64,000 nt of DNA, taken from positions 124,001 to 188,000 of the forward strand of contig CAAGDX010000034.1 in NCBI GenBank assembly GCA_900768685.1, in the 5' to 3' direction. Positions 1 to 10,091 of this stretch are shown here, in pieces; the stretch's first letter is position 1; the number at the start of each line of letters is the position of its first letter. Under the pieces are notes generated by a model, which ran no database searches, was not told the DNA's origin, and saw only the letters and a list, made by a program, of their open reading frames with translations. The translations under genes and the position numbers were made by a program. The DNA comes from Bacteroidales bacterium. Lineage in GTDB: Bacteria > Bacteroidota > Bacteroidia > Bacteroidales > Muribaculaceae.

Positions 1-31
1 AAAGTTACAAATTTATAGTTAAATAGCCCCA

Positions 32-59
32 TTGATAAGCACAAAAAATGTTAACTTTG
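32..59 (+). promoter_or_regulatory. Promoter of the secreted coiled-coil gene
   Basis: TAACTTTG at 52-59 matches the Bacteroidetes -7 box (TAnnTTTG). A TTG at 32-34 lies slightly closer than the usual 19-21 bp. The start codon follows at 79. Confidence 0.55.
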
Positions 60-78
60 CGAATTATAAAATAATTCT

Positions 79-1125
79 ATGAAACAGGCTCTAAAAAATG
101 CTATAATATTATGTGCATTTGCAGCAGCGGCATTTTCCGCTTCCGCACAGGTGCAACAGGGCATCACTAAAGCTCGCGGGCGACTTGATGCCTCCGGAAA
201 TCTTATCACAGGTGAAAGACTGAACGGTGTAATCATTGAGACAGACCGCGGTAAAGTTCAAAGTTCCGGTAACGGTGAATTTTCACTTAAAGTTCCGGAA
301 GGCAAATTCACTCTGAAAAGTGTGCGGCTAAATGAATACGAATTAAACGATGCCGAACAACTCAAAAAACACAGTTATTCTCCTAATCCTCTGACAATAG
401 TGCTGGTAAAGCCGGAAGAATATCAATCAGACAAAATGAACGCAAGCCGTAAACTCGTGAAGACTCTCCGAAAAACACTCCGTGAACGAGAAAAAGAAAT
501 TTCCGAACTTTACAAGCAGCAAAAAATTTCGCAAAAAGAACGCTCGGATATGATGCAGAAACTCTACGAAGATGAACAGAAAAATCAAAATCTCGTGGAG
601 AAAATGGCGGAAAGATACGCAAGAACAGACTTTGACCAACTTGACGAATTTCGTCGCCAAGTGACACAATATATAATTGACGGTGAACTCGCAAAAGCGG
701 ATTCAATGTTGAACTCAAAAGGCAGCCTGGAGGAGAGAAAAAAGGAAATAGAACGCAGGCGAAAGATAAACGAGGAGCGTGAAAAAGAAATGCAAAAGGA
801 GCAACTGGAATTTGAACACAGCAAGGCTTATCTGGCAAGCAATATTGAAGAATTTGCTCGTGACTGCTACGATAAATACGACATTTTTACGTCACAAAAC
901 CAAAACGATTCCGCTGCATATTACCTCAAACAGCGTGCCGACATTGATTCCACAAACGTTGCTTGGCAAGTGGATTTTGCTACGTTTTCAGAGGAAAATA
1001 CGCAAAATTTCAAGCTGGCACTGGAATACTATGAGCGTGCGTTGCGTAACTGCGATGAAAACGAGCAAACAGGTGCCATAAATTTCCGCATTGCTGCCCT
1101 TCGCCGCAAAATTGCAGAAGAATAA
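79..1125 (+). CDS. Secreted coiled-coil protein with TPR-like C-terminus
   Basis: This 348-residue protein has a clear signal peptide (hydrophobic stretch at about residues 8-20, cleavage after SASA). Residues about 30-115 look like a small carboxypeptidase-regulatory-like beta domain (GKVQSSGNGEFSLKVPEG). A very charged coiled coil rich in K/E/R follows at about 120-250, and the last 100 residues look helical and TPR-like (ALEYYERAL). No catalytic motif is visible. Similar periplasmic proteins occur in Bacteroidales, but no function is known to me. It appears to be a single-gene unit with its own promoter and a strong terminator at 1177. Confidence 0.8.
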   Translation: MKQALKNAIILCAFAAAAFSASAQVQQGITKARGRLDASGNLITGERLNGVIIETDRGKVQSSGNGEFSLKVPEGKFTLKSVRLNEYELNDAEQLKKHSYSPNPLTIVLVKPEEYQSDKMNASRKLVKTLRKTLREREKEISELYKQQKISQKERSDMMQKLYEDEQKNQNLVEKMAERYARTDFDQLDEFRRQVTQYIIDGELAKADSMLNSKGSLEERKKEIERRRKINEEREKEMQKEQLEFEHSKAYLASNIEEFARDCYDKYDIFTSQNQNDSAAYYLKQRADIDSTNVAWQVDFATFSEENTQNFKLALEYYERALRNCDENEQTGAINFRIAALRRKIAEE

Positions 1126-1176
1126 TTTAGAGCCTGACAGGCTCTTAGATTAGTGAAAGAGTTTGCATATATATTT

Positions 1177-1210
1177 AACAGGTCGGTAATATTTTCCGAC
1201 CTGTTTTCGT
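1177..1210 (+). terminator. Rho-independent terminator
   Basis: A 10-bp perfect stem (1177-1186 with 1196-1205) is followed by TTTCGTTT. A smaller hairpin (about 1130-1146, AGAGCCTGACAGGCTCT) lies just after the stop codon of the upstream gene. Confidence 0.8.
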
Positions 1211-1259
1211 TTCCTGCGTTATTTGCTTTTACAAGAAATGCAAAAAAATATTAAATAAA

Positions 1260-1291
1260 TTTGCATTGCTAAATTATTAGGTGTAACTTTG
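1260..1291 (+). promoter_or_regulatory. Promoter of sppA-lpxK
   Basis: TTTG at 1260-1263, a 20-bp spacer, then TAACTTTG at 1284-1291: a full Bacteroidetes-type promoter. It leaves a leader of about 80 nt before sppA. Confidence 0.75.
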
Positions 1292-1379
1292 TAGTGTTGC
1301 ATATTATATGTGTGCGGCAATAAAATAAACATAAGAATAATTTTTAACGTAAACGTCTAATAATAAGCATAATTACGCT

Positions 1380-3146
1380 ATGTTGAGGCAATATTTCATT
1401 TCCACCCTTGCCACAATCACGGGAATGTGGATAACTTTGGGTGTGCTTTTCTTTTCAAGTTTTATAATTCTTGCAGCAGTTGGTGCAAGTTCTACGAGTG
1501 AAGAAATTGTTGATATTTCAAGCAATTCCATTCTCCATATAAAGCTTGAAGGCGAAGCTGTGGAAAGATTCAGAACGTATAATTTTATAGATGAAGTTCA
1601 AGGAACGGCTGTCAATATTTTCCCTCTCAATGAAACTATTGCTGCAATCAAGGAAGCTGCCGTGAATAGCAATTTTAGTGGCATCTTCATTGAAGCAAAC
1701 GGACTCTCCGCCGCTCCGGCATCACTTGCTGAAATCCGTCAGGCACTTGAAGAATTCAAGAAAAGCGGAAAATGGATTGTGGCTTACTCCGACGGCTATT
1801 CACAGGGCGACTATTACATTGCTTCCTGTGCAGATGAGATAGATGTCAATCCGATAGGTGCTATAGACCTTCACGGACTTAGTTCCACCGTGCTGTATTT
1901 CAAAGACTTGATGGATAATGTAGGCGTAGAAATGCAGGTGTTTAAGGTGGGTACTTACAAGAGTGCCGTAGAGCCGTTTATGCTCAGCGAAATGAGTGAT
2001 GCAAACAGGGAACAGATAAACACTTACCTCGGCACAATCTGGGATTACACCGTGGCTGGTATCAGCGAAGGCAGAAACATTCCGGCAGATAGCGTACGCA
2101 GTTATGCTACAAACCTCGCCTCACTTGATGATACAAAATCTTACCTTCGTCGTTGCCTCGCCAACGATGCCGTTTATCGCCACGAAGTGATTTCTTCGCT
2201 TAAAAATCGTGTGGGCATAAGCGAAGACGAAGACTTGAACCTCGTGACACCTCACCAACTTTATTGCTCTGTTGACATCCCTCACACCGCTCAGTCTGAC
2301 AACAAAATCGCCGTTCTCTATGCTTTCGGCGACATTGTGGATTCCGGAAGTGAAGGAATTGTGGGCAGCAAAGTGGTGGAACAGATTGAAGACCTTATTG
2401 AAAATGACAATATAGACGGACTTGTTTTCCGTGTAAACTCCGGTGGCGGTAGTGCTTTCGCTTCAGAACAAATTTGGGAAGCAATAGAGCGATTCAAAAA
2501 GACCGAACGCCCCGTTTATGTCTCCATGGGCGACTATGCTGCTTCCGGCGGCTACTATATCTCCTGCGGTGCAGACAAGATTTTTGCGAACCCTACAACC
2601 CTCACGGGAAGCATCGGTATTTTCGGTATGATACCATGCTTTGAAAACGTGATGAAAAACAAAATCGGCATCAATCCGCAGTCTGTCACCACAAACGAGA
2701 ACGCAAACTTCTCCACACTGGAAAAATTCACTCCTCTCCAGGCTCGCAAGATGCAAGCACATGTGGAACAGGGCTATGAACTATTCACAACTCGCTGTGC
2801 TGAAGGCAGAAATATGGAAGTGGATGACATCAAGGCTATTGCTGAAGGCCGTGTTTGGGACGGTGAAACCGCTCTCAAATTAGGTCTTGTTGACTCTCTC
2901 GGTTCACTGAGCGATGCCGTTGTAGCAATGGCGGAAGCACTTGATTTCGGTAGTGATTATCAAGTGATTGAATATCCTAAAGCCAAAGATTCTTTCTGGG
3001 AAATAATTGAAGAAATGCAGGAAAACAGCACACAAAGTGCTATGAAAGAAACACTTGGCGAATACTACGACACTTATATGCAGATTAAGCAAATTAAGGA
3101 AATGAATCCGCTCCAGTGCCGTATGGACAAAGTGATTATCAAGTAA
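1380..3146 (+). CDS. sppA: Signal peptide peptidase SppA, 67-kDa type
   Basis: Membrane-anchored serine protease that degrades signal peptides left after secretion. At 588 residues it is the long, internally duplicated form. A single TM segment lies at about residues 12-36. The N-terminal half carries the expected catalytic lysine (GTYKSAVEPF, K194). The C-terminal half carries the nucleophile serine (DYAASGGYY, S389). Both fit the Ser/Lys dyad of the 67K family. It is followed 31 nt later by lpxK, so the two are probably co-transcribed. Confidence 0.95.
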   Translation: MLRQYFISTLATITGMWITLGVLFFSSFIILAAVGASSTSEEIVDISSNSILHIKLEGEAVERFRTYNFIDEVQGTAVNIFPLNETIAAIKEAAVNSNFSGIFIEANGLSAAPASLAEIRQALEEFKKSGKWIVAYSDGYSQGDYYIASCADEIDVNPIGAIDLHGLSSTVLYFKDLMDNVGVEMQVFKVGTYKSAVEPFMLSEMSDANREQINTYLGTIWDYTVAGISEGRNIPADSVRSYATNLASLDDTKSYLRRCLANDAVYRHEVISSLKNRVGISEDEDLNLVTPHQLYCSVDIPHTAQSDNKIAVLYAFGDIVDSGSEGIVGSKVVEQIEDLIENDNIDGLVFRVNSGGGSAFASEQIWEAIERFKKTERPVYVSMGDYAASGGYYISCGADKIFANPTTLTGSIGIFGMIPCFENVMKNKIGINPQSVTTNENANFSTLEKFTPLQARKMQAHVEQGYELFTTRCAEGRNMEVDDIKAIAEGRVWDGETALKLGLVDSLGSLSDAVVAMAEALDFGSDYQVIEYPKAKDSFWEIIEEMQENSTQSAMKETLGEYYDTYMQIKQIKEMNPLQCRMDKVIIK

Positions 3147-3177
3147 TAAATTTTTTACTCACATACTCTCTCCCATA

Positions 3178-4275
3178 ATGTCGCAAAACAAAATTGTAGA
3201 AACTATATTGCTCCGCCCTGCATCATTCCTTTACGGAATGGGTGTGGGAATACGCAATATGCTTTTCTCTTGCGGCATTTTGAAGTCCAAGGAGTACGAC
3301 ATTCCCGTGATTTCCGTAGGCAATATTGCTGCCGGCGGAACAGGCAAAACACCTCATACGGAATACCTTATCCGTCTTTTACGCTCCGGACACAAAGTGG
3401 GCGTGCTCAGCCGCGGATATGGCAGAAAAACTTCCGGCTTTATTCGTCTGGACTCCACAAGTACACCGGAAACGGTGGGTGACGAGCCGTACCAGATGTA
3501 CAAGAAATTTGGCGGCAATGTGATGTTTGCCGTATGTGAAAAAAGAACGGAAGGCATAGAAAAAATGCGAGAAATCGACCCGAAATTGCAGGTCATTCTC
3601 CTTGACGACGCTTTCCAGCATCAATATGTGAAGCCTTCTCTCTCAATAGTGCTCACTGAGTTTAACCGCCCCGTGTTTAACGACAGACTCTTGCCGCTGG
3701 GTAGGCTGCGTGAGTCCATGTCTGCACTAAATCGCTGCGATATGGTGATTGTCACCAAATGTCCGCCGAAACTGAAGCCGATAGAATACCGCATTTTCAA
3801 GGACAAACTGAACTTGTTCCCTTACCAGCAAATGTTTTTCTCCCACTTTGTCTATGGCACGCCGAAAGCACTCTTCCAGGCTTCTGCACAGGGCTATTTC
3901 AGCCTTGACAACCTCACGGAGAAAGATTCAATCCTTTCCGTTACGGGAATTGCTAATCCGCGTCCTTTCGTGTCATACCTCCGCAAACACATGGCAAACG
4001 TGAAGGTTAAAACATTTGAGGACCACCATAAATTCACAAAAGCGGACTTTGACCTTATTCAATCTCGTTTTGACAATCTCACAGGCGACAGCAAGTTTAT
4101 TCTCACAACAGAAAAGGATGCCGTAAAAATTATGCAGCATCCTGATTTTCCCGCAGCCCTCAAGCCGTATATTTTCTATATTCCCGTAGATATTGAAATT
4201 GAAAAAGGCGATTCAGGCGAGTTTGATACCGTGATTCTTGATTCAGTTAAGAAATTACTCGCTGAAATTAGATAA
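3178..4275 (+). CDS. lpxK: Tetraacyldisaccharide 4'-kinase LpxK
   Basis: Phosphorylates the 4' position of the lipid A disaccharide precursor at the inner membrane. The 365 residues match family length. The N-terminus has a membrane-associated segment followed by the Walker A-like GNIAAGGTGKTPH (about residues 48-60). The LSRGYGRK and LLDDAFQHQ motifs typical of LpxK follow. A typical lipid A pathway is therefore expected. It is second in the sppA-lpxK unit and ends at a bidirectional terminator. Confidence 0.96.
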   Translation: MSQNKIVETILLRPASFLYGMGVGIRNMLFSCGILKSKEYDIPVISVGNIAAGGTGKTPHTEYLIRLLRSGHKVGVLSRGYGRKTSGFIRLDSTSTPETVGDEPYQMYKKFGGNVMFAVCEKRTEGIEKMREIDPKLQVILLDDAFQHQYVKPSLSIVLTEFNRPVFNDRLLPLGRLRESMSALNRCDMVIVTKCPPKLKPIEYRIFKDKLNLFPYQQMFFSHFVYGTPKALFQASAQGYFSLDNLTEKDSILSVTGIANPRPFVSYLRKHMANVKVKTFEDHHKFTKADFDLIQSRFDNLTGDSKFILTTEKDAVKIMQHPDFPAALKPYIFYIPVDIEIEKGDSGEFDTVILDSVKKLLAEIR

Positions 4276-4350
4276 AATTCTTTGCAAATAGTTAATAATA
4301 GAAAGGCGAGAGCAAATACGGAATTTGTCCTTTTCTCAGATGTCTTAATA

Positions 4351-4384
4351 AAAAAATCCGCAGTTTTGCTGCGGATTTTTTATA
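4351..4384. terminator. Bidirectional terminator between lpxK and the amidase
   Basis: The stem AAAAAATCCGCAG / CTGCGGATTTTTT around a TTTT loop has an A-run before and a T-run after. It can therefore serve both convergent genes. Confidence 0.9.
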
Positions 4385-4401
4385 GGATTGTTGTTTTTGT
4401 A

Positions 4402-7400
4402 CTATTTGATAACCACTTTTTCGACTTTGCTGCCTGTTCTGCGGATATATAAGCCCGGAGTGAGATTATCCGGATTCATCTTTATGCCGAGGGTGTTGAA
4501 ATATTCGGGAGTTGCGGTTTCTGCCTCAATATTGTCAATACCTGTGGCAAGTTTGATGAATATGTATTTGCTTGCTGCAGTTGTTTCTACGGAGCCTGCA
4601 TGACGTGGAAGAGAGAATGCCTTGAGGTATTCCGCATAGTTGTCGCAGATGTAAATGTTTCCTGCAGTGTCCCATGCGATATCGTTCACATTACGTCCTA
4701 CGCCATGGTACATTGTGAGGTATTCCGTGAGTGAAGGAGTGCCGGCACCGTCAAATGAGATATTATAAATAGTGATAGTGCTTTCGCTGCTTGATGCGGC
4801 AAGCATAGTGCCGTCCGGTGATACGCGTACTGCACCGGCACCGCGGGCGGTGGTGATGTCTTTGTAGCGTTCCGTGCCGTTTGCATCAACATATACCAGA
4901 GCAGGTTCATTGTCAGAAGGAGATACGCGGTATTGGCAGTACCATATTCCGCCACGATTGTCGAAATCCACGTTTGCACTCACTGCGTTCACCGTGTATT
5001 TGCCGGAGAGGGCTGCCACAGGTGACGGAGCCGGAAGAACATCAGCATTACCGATATTGTAAATGTCCGTGCGACTTGCGGATGTGTCATAGCTGAAGAG
5101 TGCTTTGCTGCCGGAGAGGGCGAGGAGACGGAGATTTTCACCTGAACCTGCCACGTCAAAGCCTACGTTTGCAGCGGCGAGGAAGTTGCCGGAAGCATCA
5201 TTGTAAATGCAGTTTGCAGCACTGTTTGTACCACCGCTGAGGAGTGAGTGGAAGGTGTTGTTTTCTGCAAGAGACTTGAATGAAGGTGAGTATGCGATAT
5301 AACTGCCTGAGTCGTTGCAACGAGTAACGAAAATACGTCCGTCTTCTGCCACACGAACTCTGGCAAGGTCTGCACCGTATTTGTCGCCTGCCATATTGTT
5401 ATAGGTCAGTCCGCCCATGAAAGAATATCCGCCTGTGAGAGCGTTTTGTATCGGGTTGAGACCTGCGTCAAAGGCATAGAGTCCGGGACCTCCGCCGTTT
5501 CCGCTGATGTATGTCGGGTCTGTGGTGAGCATGCCTTCCGTGCAGTAGATGTTTCCGAAGGCTTCGCTTTCCATATTGTTATCCACGTCAACACCGCGTG
5601 CATGGTAGAAACGGTAACTGCCGAAAGTTTCCGGAAGAATGCGTTCACTTCCGTTTACTCGTACTTTCCATGTGTAGTGTTTGTTGTTTACCAGTCCTGA
5701 CACATCTAAATGTTCTTCGTGAGCACCTGCTGCTTGAGCACCGAGGTTCACAACGAGGTCTTCTGTTTGAGTGTCAAGGTTATACATCACTATATCCACG
5801 CTTTCTGCATCTTCGTTCAGAGAATAGTATGCGGCAAAGTCAAATCCATCTATCACATTGTGGAGGTCAAAAGCATACGCATTTGCGGTGCCTTCTTCCG
5901 GACGAGCAATAGTGTTGATTTTCTGTGGGTTACGTTTAGGTACATTTCCTTCCGTGAAATATGCAATACCCTGATTTTCCGCAAACACCCATGCTTCCAG
6001 GTATGTGCTGCCGTCTGTGTTCACAATAGCATCGGCATAACCGTGAGGACAGTCGTTGTCGCCAAGTCCTTCCGCCGGATAAGTGCCGCGAGGATGTACG
6101 GTGTTGTAATTCAGGTCGCCGAGATAGTCTATTCTCATTCTGCCGCGGCTGTGGTTTGCGTCAAATTCCGGAGTATAAGCATAGACGTGTCCGCAGTACG
6201 TAAACTGGTGGTGAGCGGCGCCCCAAGTGCTTGCAATGTTGTGAGTGAAACTGCGTGAAATCACGTTGCTAAGTCCTGTGTGGAAGCCACCATACGCCGG
6301 CATGGCATCGTTTCCGCAAACCCACCAATTTCCGGCTTTAGGATAAACGCGGGCATTTGAGCCGAGATGATAGTAGTTTGAGCCGTCTGTGGTGAGAGTG
6401 TGTGAAACCACTTCCCATGTGTCTGCTGCGGACTGGTGATACTCAATCACATGAGTTTTGCTGCCGTCGTCGTACGCGGAATTTATCCAGAAGAACGTTT
6501 CAAGTTGGCTATCAGGTGCGATTTCAAATGATTCGCCGAGAGCCGGAGCCGTTCCGAGGTTTGTAGTTTTGTAAAGCACGTAAGCCGGTTCGGTGTCGCT
6601 GTCCCAAGCATAGAAACGGAGTTCTTGTCCTGCCACAACACGGTTGCAAGCGAAGATTTTGCCGCCAAAACATTTCACGTCGGAGAGTATTTCTTCACCG
6701 CCGGAAATCACGCCGCCATCGTTGAGGTCGCCGAGGTATTCGCCTGTCTGAGCGTTTATCACTCTAATCAGTCTGCTTTCATACACAAAGTATATTTTGC
6801 CGTCTTGGTATGCAAAGTTGCGGATTTTGCTCGCATCCCAACCTAATGACTTGAGATTGTCTTTTTTAGCGGAGATATTCCATTTTTCTTCAAGTTTCAG
6901 TTCTCCTACGGAAGATGGCTCCACGCGTGGAGGATTTCCGTAAGCATAGTATGCAACGCCCTGATTTTCAGAGAATACCCATGCTTCAAGGTATGTGCTG
7001 CCGTCTGTCTTGATATCAATGTCTGCGGCACCGGAGGTGTTTTGGCTGTCACCGAGACCATCTGCCGGAAATTCCGCACGAGGTGTGATACTGCTGTAGT
7101 TTCCGGTGTTGTCGATAGTGAGACGACCGCGACCGTTGCGTTTGTCATCAAAATTGAGGTTGATGGAATATTTTTTGCCGTTCCAGTTTATTTCATGGTG
7201 GCAAGCCCCCCAGGTTGTAGGAATATTCACGTCGCACTGGCGGCTGAAGTTTATGCCATTATTGAAACTCATATATGAGGGGAGAGCATCGCAGCCGTCA
7301 AGCCAGAATGTGCCGCCCCAAGGATATACGCGGGCATATTTTCCGAGTGGAAGGCGGTTTGTGCCGTCTGTTGTGAACTGTCGCATAGCCACAGCCCATG

Positions 7401-9819
7401 TTCCGTCTGCTTTACGCTCATATTCCACAAGTCGGGAAGCGGAGCCGTCGTCTTTTGCAAATGCGAAATATACGCTCTCGCTGAAAGTGGCGTTTTTGTT
7501 CACTTCAAAGCAGTCGCCAAGTGCCGGAGCACCTTGCAGGTCTGTTGTGGAATGGAGTAGAGATGGTTCCACGCAGTCGTTCGCCCACCAGTATAATTTC
7601 AGTTCCTGTCCGGCTACGGCATAGTTGCAAGCAACAACTTTTCCGTCGATGTATTCCACATCGCTAAGTGCGTATGTGCCGCCGTTCACTACATTACCCA
7701 GAGGAAGGTCTCCGAGGTATTTACCTGTTTGAGCATCAAGCACTTTGATTGCAGAGTGGTCATATACGCAGTATAGTTTGCCTGCACCGTAAGCAAAGTT
7801 GTTTATTTTTTTGGTATCCCAACCGAGTTCCGTTTGATTTCCTCGTTTTTCCGAGAAATTCCACTTTTCTTGCGGTTTCAGAGGACCAAAGTAGTTACTT
7901 GTTGGGTCGCTACCATAGGCGTAGCATGCAATACCGTGTTTTTCAGTGAAAACCCATATATGGAAATAGTTTTCGCTGTCTGTCTGCACAATCACGTCGC
8001 CTGCACCGGATGTGTTTTTAGTGCTGCCGCCAAGTCCTTCTTCCGGGAAGTCGTGGAAGTAAAGTGCTGTCGAGAAGTCGCCTACGTTGTCATAGCAAAC
8101 GCCGAGTCGGCCTTTAAGTCCGTTGTTAAACTTCACATTAACAGCATATTTATGTCCTTTGAACTTAAACTCGTGGTGAGAACCGCCGAAAGTTTCGCCT
8201 GTGTTTACGTGGCAACCTGCCACAGTAGCCTGTGCAGCATCGTTCCAAACCGTCCAGTGTGGATAGCAGTCGTTGCCGTCAACCCACCATTTGTTGTTTT
8301 TGGAATATGCACGGGTGTTTGAACCTGTTTTAAGTTGCACGCCGTCTTTAATTACAAGAGTATGTTTTGAAATCCAGTTTCCGTTATTTCGGTTATATTC
8401 CACGATGCGTGTTTTGCTACCGTCATCGTTGCCGAAAGCAAACCATACGTCTGAAGTGTATGTTCCCACAATTTCCATACATTCGCCCAGGCTTGAAGCT
8501 CCTTGCAAATCCGTGGTGTTTAAAAGGAGGTATGGGTCGTCCTGGTCGTTTTCCCATGCGTAAAGTCGCAGTTCGCCACCGGCTTTGACGTAGTTACAAG
8601 CCACGATAACGTTGTCTATGCATTTCACGTCGCTGAACTTATATTCCCCGCCGTTGCAGACACTGCCTTCAAAGAGGTTTCCGAGGTCTTCGCCTGTAGC
8701 GGCATTCAGAACCTTTATTGCGGAGTGGTCATAGACGCAGTAGAGTTTTCCGTCATTGTAAGTGAAGTTGCTGATTTTTGATGCATCATAGCCTTTTTGC
8801 GTTTTGTTTCCTTTCTGTTCGGAGAAATTCCACACCTCATGCATGGATAGAATAGGGTGTTCGGAAACAGTAGCACTTACGCTTACTGTTTTGCTCAGTG
8901 AGCCGGAAGTGACTGTGATAGTGCCACTTGTGCTGCCGATATTGTCCGAACTTACAAGTTTTACGGTGACAGTGCCGCCTGTTTTCCCGATGTTTACAGA
9001 GTTACTGCCGTTTACCGTAAATGCGGCATTGTTTGAAGTTACTATTATGTCGTTGCTGAGCGACGTCCCGCTAACGGTAAATTGCTGTGAGGGGTGTCCT
9101 GTGCGGTACACGTTAAATGCAAGGCTACCCGTAGAAACGTTGAGTACAGAGGAATTACTGATAATAGCATTGTTACGCGGGTCTCCATTCATGCCGTGAA
9201 TGTTATGGAGATAGTCGTAGAATCCGTAGATATGTGCACGACACCACTTTTTGTATCCTTCTTTGCTTGTATCGTTAATCAAACTCCATTCGCTGCTGTT
9301 GTCCACAAATAGACTTTCAGTGAGGATTGCAGGTACATTTGAAGATCCTGTGATAACTGTCCATCCATTTTGTTTTATTCCTCTATTTGAGAGTCCTAAT
9401 TGTGCAATGAGTTGATTGTGGACGTTGTAGGCAAGATTATACGAGTTGCCTTCGGTCCAGTAATAATACGTTTCTGTTCCGTATGCCGAGCCGTTAAATG
9501 CATTTAGGTGCATAGAGCAGAAAATCCAAGGGTCCCATGAAATGGAATATGATCGGCGTGCACTAAGTGAAACGTCAATGTTTGATTCGCGTGTCATTTT
9601 GCACTTGCCTCCCATTTGGTTCACAATCCAGTCTCTCACTTGTAATCCGCATCGGAGTACGAGTTCTGCTTCATGTGGTGCGGAAGGACCTGATGCTCCG
9701 GGGTCTGAACCTCCATGTCCGGGGTCGATTGCTATGAGGTGAGTGCTCCATGCAAATGCAGTGCATGGCAAGAGCATAGCAAATAGAAGTGTAATTAGTG
9801 ATTTATGTATTTTATTCAT
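4402..9819 (-). CDS. Giant secreted N-acetylmuramoyl-L-alanine amidase with three large repeats
   Basis: This 1805-residue protein starts with a signal peptide (cleavage near residue 23). An amidase_3 domain follows (about 26-205), with zinc ligands H35 (DPGHGG), E50 and H104 (SMHLNAF) and catalytic E168 (LTES), so it should be an active peptidoglycan amidase. A Bacteroidetes Ig-like/BACON-type module comes next (about 215-320). Three homologous copies of about 325 residues follow (about 325-645, 648-973, 976-1295), each opening with a WNxS motif and carrying DxQTGxYLGDL-type beta-propeller-like repeats. A further beta-propeller-like region (about 1300-1730) precedes a C-terminal tail ending GLYIRRTGSKVEKVVIK, which resembles type A sorting tails of the type IX secretion system. 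Cell-surface or extracellular location is inferred. The gene stands alone between terminators. The substrate of the repeats is unknown. Confidence 0.88.
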   Translation of the reverse strand: MNKIHKSLITLLFAMLLPCTAFAWSTHLIAIDPGHGGSDPGASGPSAPHEAELVLRCGLQVRDWIVNQMGGKCKMTRESNIDVSLSARRSYSISWDPWIFCSMHLNAFNGSAYGTETYYYWTEGNSYNLAYNVHNQLIAQLGLSNRGIKQNGWTVITGSSNVPAILTESLFVDNSSEWSLINDTSKEGYKKWCRAHIYGFYDYLHNIHGMNGDPRNNAIISNSSVLNVSTGSLAFNVYRTGHPSQQFTVSGTSLSNDIIVTSNNAAFTVNGSNSVNIGKTGGTVTVKLVSSDNIGSTSGTITVTSGSLSKTVSVSATVSEHPILSMHEVWNFSEQKGNKTQKGYDASKISNFTYNDGKLYCVYDHSAIKVLNAATGEDLGNLFEGSVCNGGEYKFSDVKCIDNVIVACNYVKAGGELRLYAWENDQDDPYLLLNTTDLQGASSLGECMEIVGTYTSDVWFAFGNDDGSKTRIVEYNRNNGNWISKHTLVIKDGVQLKTGSNTRAYSKNNKWWVDGNDCYPHWTVWNDAAQATVAGCHVNTGETFGGSHHEFKFKGHKYAVNVKFNNGLKGRLGVCYDNVGDFSTALYFHDFPEEGLGGSTKNTSGAGDVIVQTDSENYFHIWVFTEKHGIACYAYGSDPTSNYFGPLKPQEKWNFSEKRGNQTELGWDTKKINNFAYGAGKLYCVYDHSAIKVLDAQTGKYLGDLPLGNVVNGGTYALSDVEYIDGKVVACNYAVAGQELKLYWWANDCVEPSLLHSTTDLQGAPALGDCFEVNKNATFSESVYFAFAKDDGSASRLVEYERKADGTWAVAMRQFTTDGTNRLPLGKYARVYPWGGTFWLDGCDALPSYMSFNNGINFSRQCDVNIPTTWGACHHEINWNGKKYSINLNFDDKRNGRGRLTIDNTGNYSSITPRAEFPADGLGDSQNTSGAADIDIKTDGSTYLEAWVFSENQGVAYYAYGNPPRVEPSSVGELKLEEKWNISAKKDNLKSLGWDASKIRNFAYQDGKIYFVYESRLIRVINAQTGEYLGDLNDGGVISGGEEILSDVKCFGGKIFACNRVVAGQELRFYAWDSDTEPAYVLYKTTNLGTAPALGESFEIAPDSQLETFFWINSAYDDGSKTHVIEYHQSAADTWEVVSHTLTTDGSNYYHLGSNARVYPKAGNWWVCGNDAMPAYGGFHTGLSNVISRSFTHNIASTWGAAHHQFTYCGHVYAYTPEFDANHSRGRMRIDYLGDLNYNTVHPRGTYPAEGLGDNDCPHGYADAIVNTDGSTYLEAWVFAENQGIAYFTEGNVPKRNPQKINTIARPEEGTANAYAFDLHNVIDGFDFAAYYSLNEDAESVDIVMYNLDTQTEDLVVNLGAQAAGAHEEHLDVSGLVNNKHYTWKVRVNGSERILPETFGSYRFYHARGVDVDNNMESEAFGNIYCTEGMLTTDPTYISGNGGGPGLYAFDAGLNPIQNALTGGYSFMGGLTYNNMAGDKYGADLARVRVAEDGRIFVTRCNDSGSYIAYSPSFKSLAENNTFHSLLSGGTNSAANCIYNDASGNFLAAANVGFDVAGSGENLRLLALSGSKALFSYDTSASRTDIYNIGNADVLPAPSPVAALSGKYTVNAVSANVDFDNRGGIWYCQYRVSPSDNEPALVYVDANGTERYKDITTARGAGAVRVSPDGTMLAASSSESTITIYNISFDGAGTPSLTEYLTMYHGVGRNVNDIAWDTAGNIYICDNYAEYLKAFSLPRHAGSVETTAASKYIFIKLATGIDNIEAETATPEYFNTLGIKMNPDNLTPGLYIRRTGSKVEKVVIK

Positions 9820-10056
9820 ACAGCAATAATAAATAGTATAGTTAGCAATTCGGTTTTAAGGTAGTAATAATTAAGTTAGTAATATTGAAACGTTTGTTTG
9901 ATTTCGTAAGCAAAATTGCAATGATTGCAATAGCGACCGTAAATTTACACATATATTTATAGATGAGAGGTATTTTTGGTAATAATGTTTGAATATTTAA
10001 TAATTATTAACAAACATTTAGTAAACTATACAATTTAATACTGCAAAATAAAAGAA
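9820..10056. other. Gene-free AT-rich stretch
   Basis: This AT-rich upstream region of the amidase gene holds no open frame of note and no clear promoter match. The tRNA terminator and tRNA-Leu follow to the right. Confidence 0.5.
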
Positions 10057-10082
10057 CTGCCACCAAATAATCTTGGTGACAG
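10057..10082 (-). terminator. Terminator of tRNA-Leu
   Basis: On the minus strand CTGTCACCAA and TTGGTGGCAG pair around a 6-nt loop with one G-T pair. A T-rich run (TTCTTTTATTTT) follows. It sits about 10 nt downstream of the tRNA. Confidence 0.75.
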
Positions 10083-10091
10083 CCCTTACCG

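Noticed and set aside
5710..6258. 182-codon open frame antisense to the amidase
   Set aside because: A shadow of the repeat-coding strand; low-complexity Val/Cys-rich composition and no promoter.
4402..9819. Three separate genes or an assembly duplication in the amidase repeats
   Set aside because: The frame is continuous and the repeats differ clearly at nucleotide and protein level, so an assembly collapse or duplication is unlikely.
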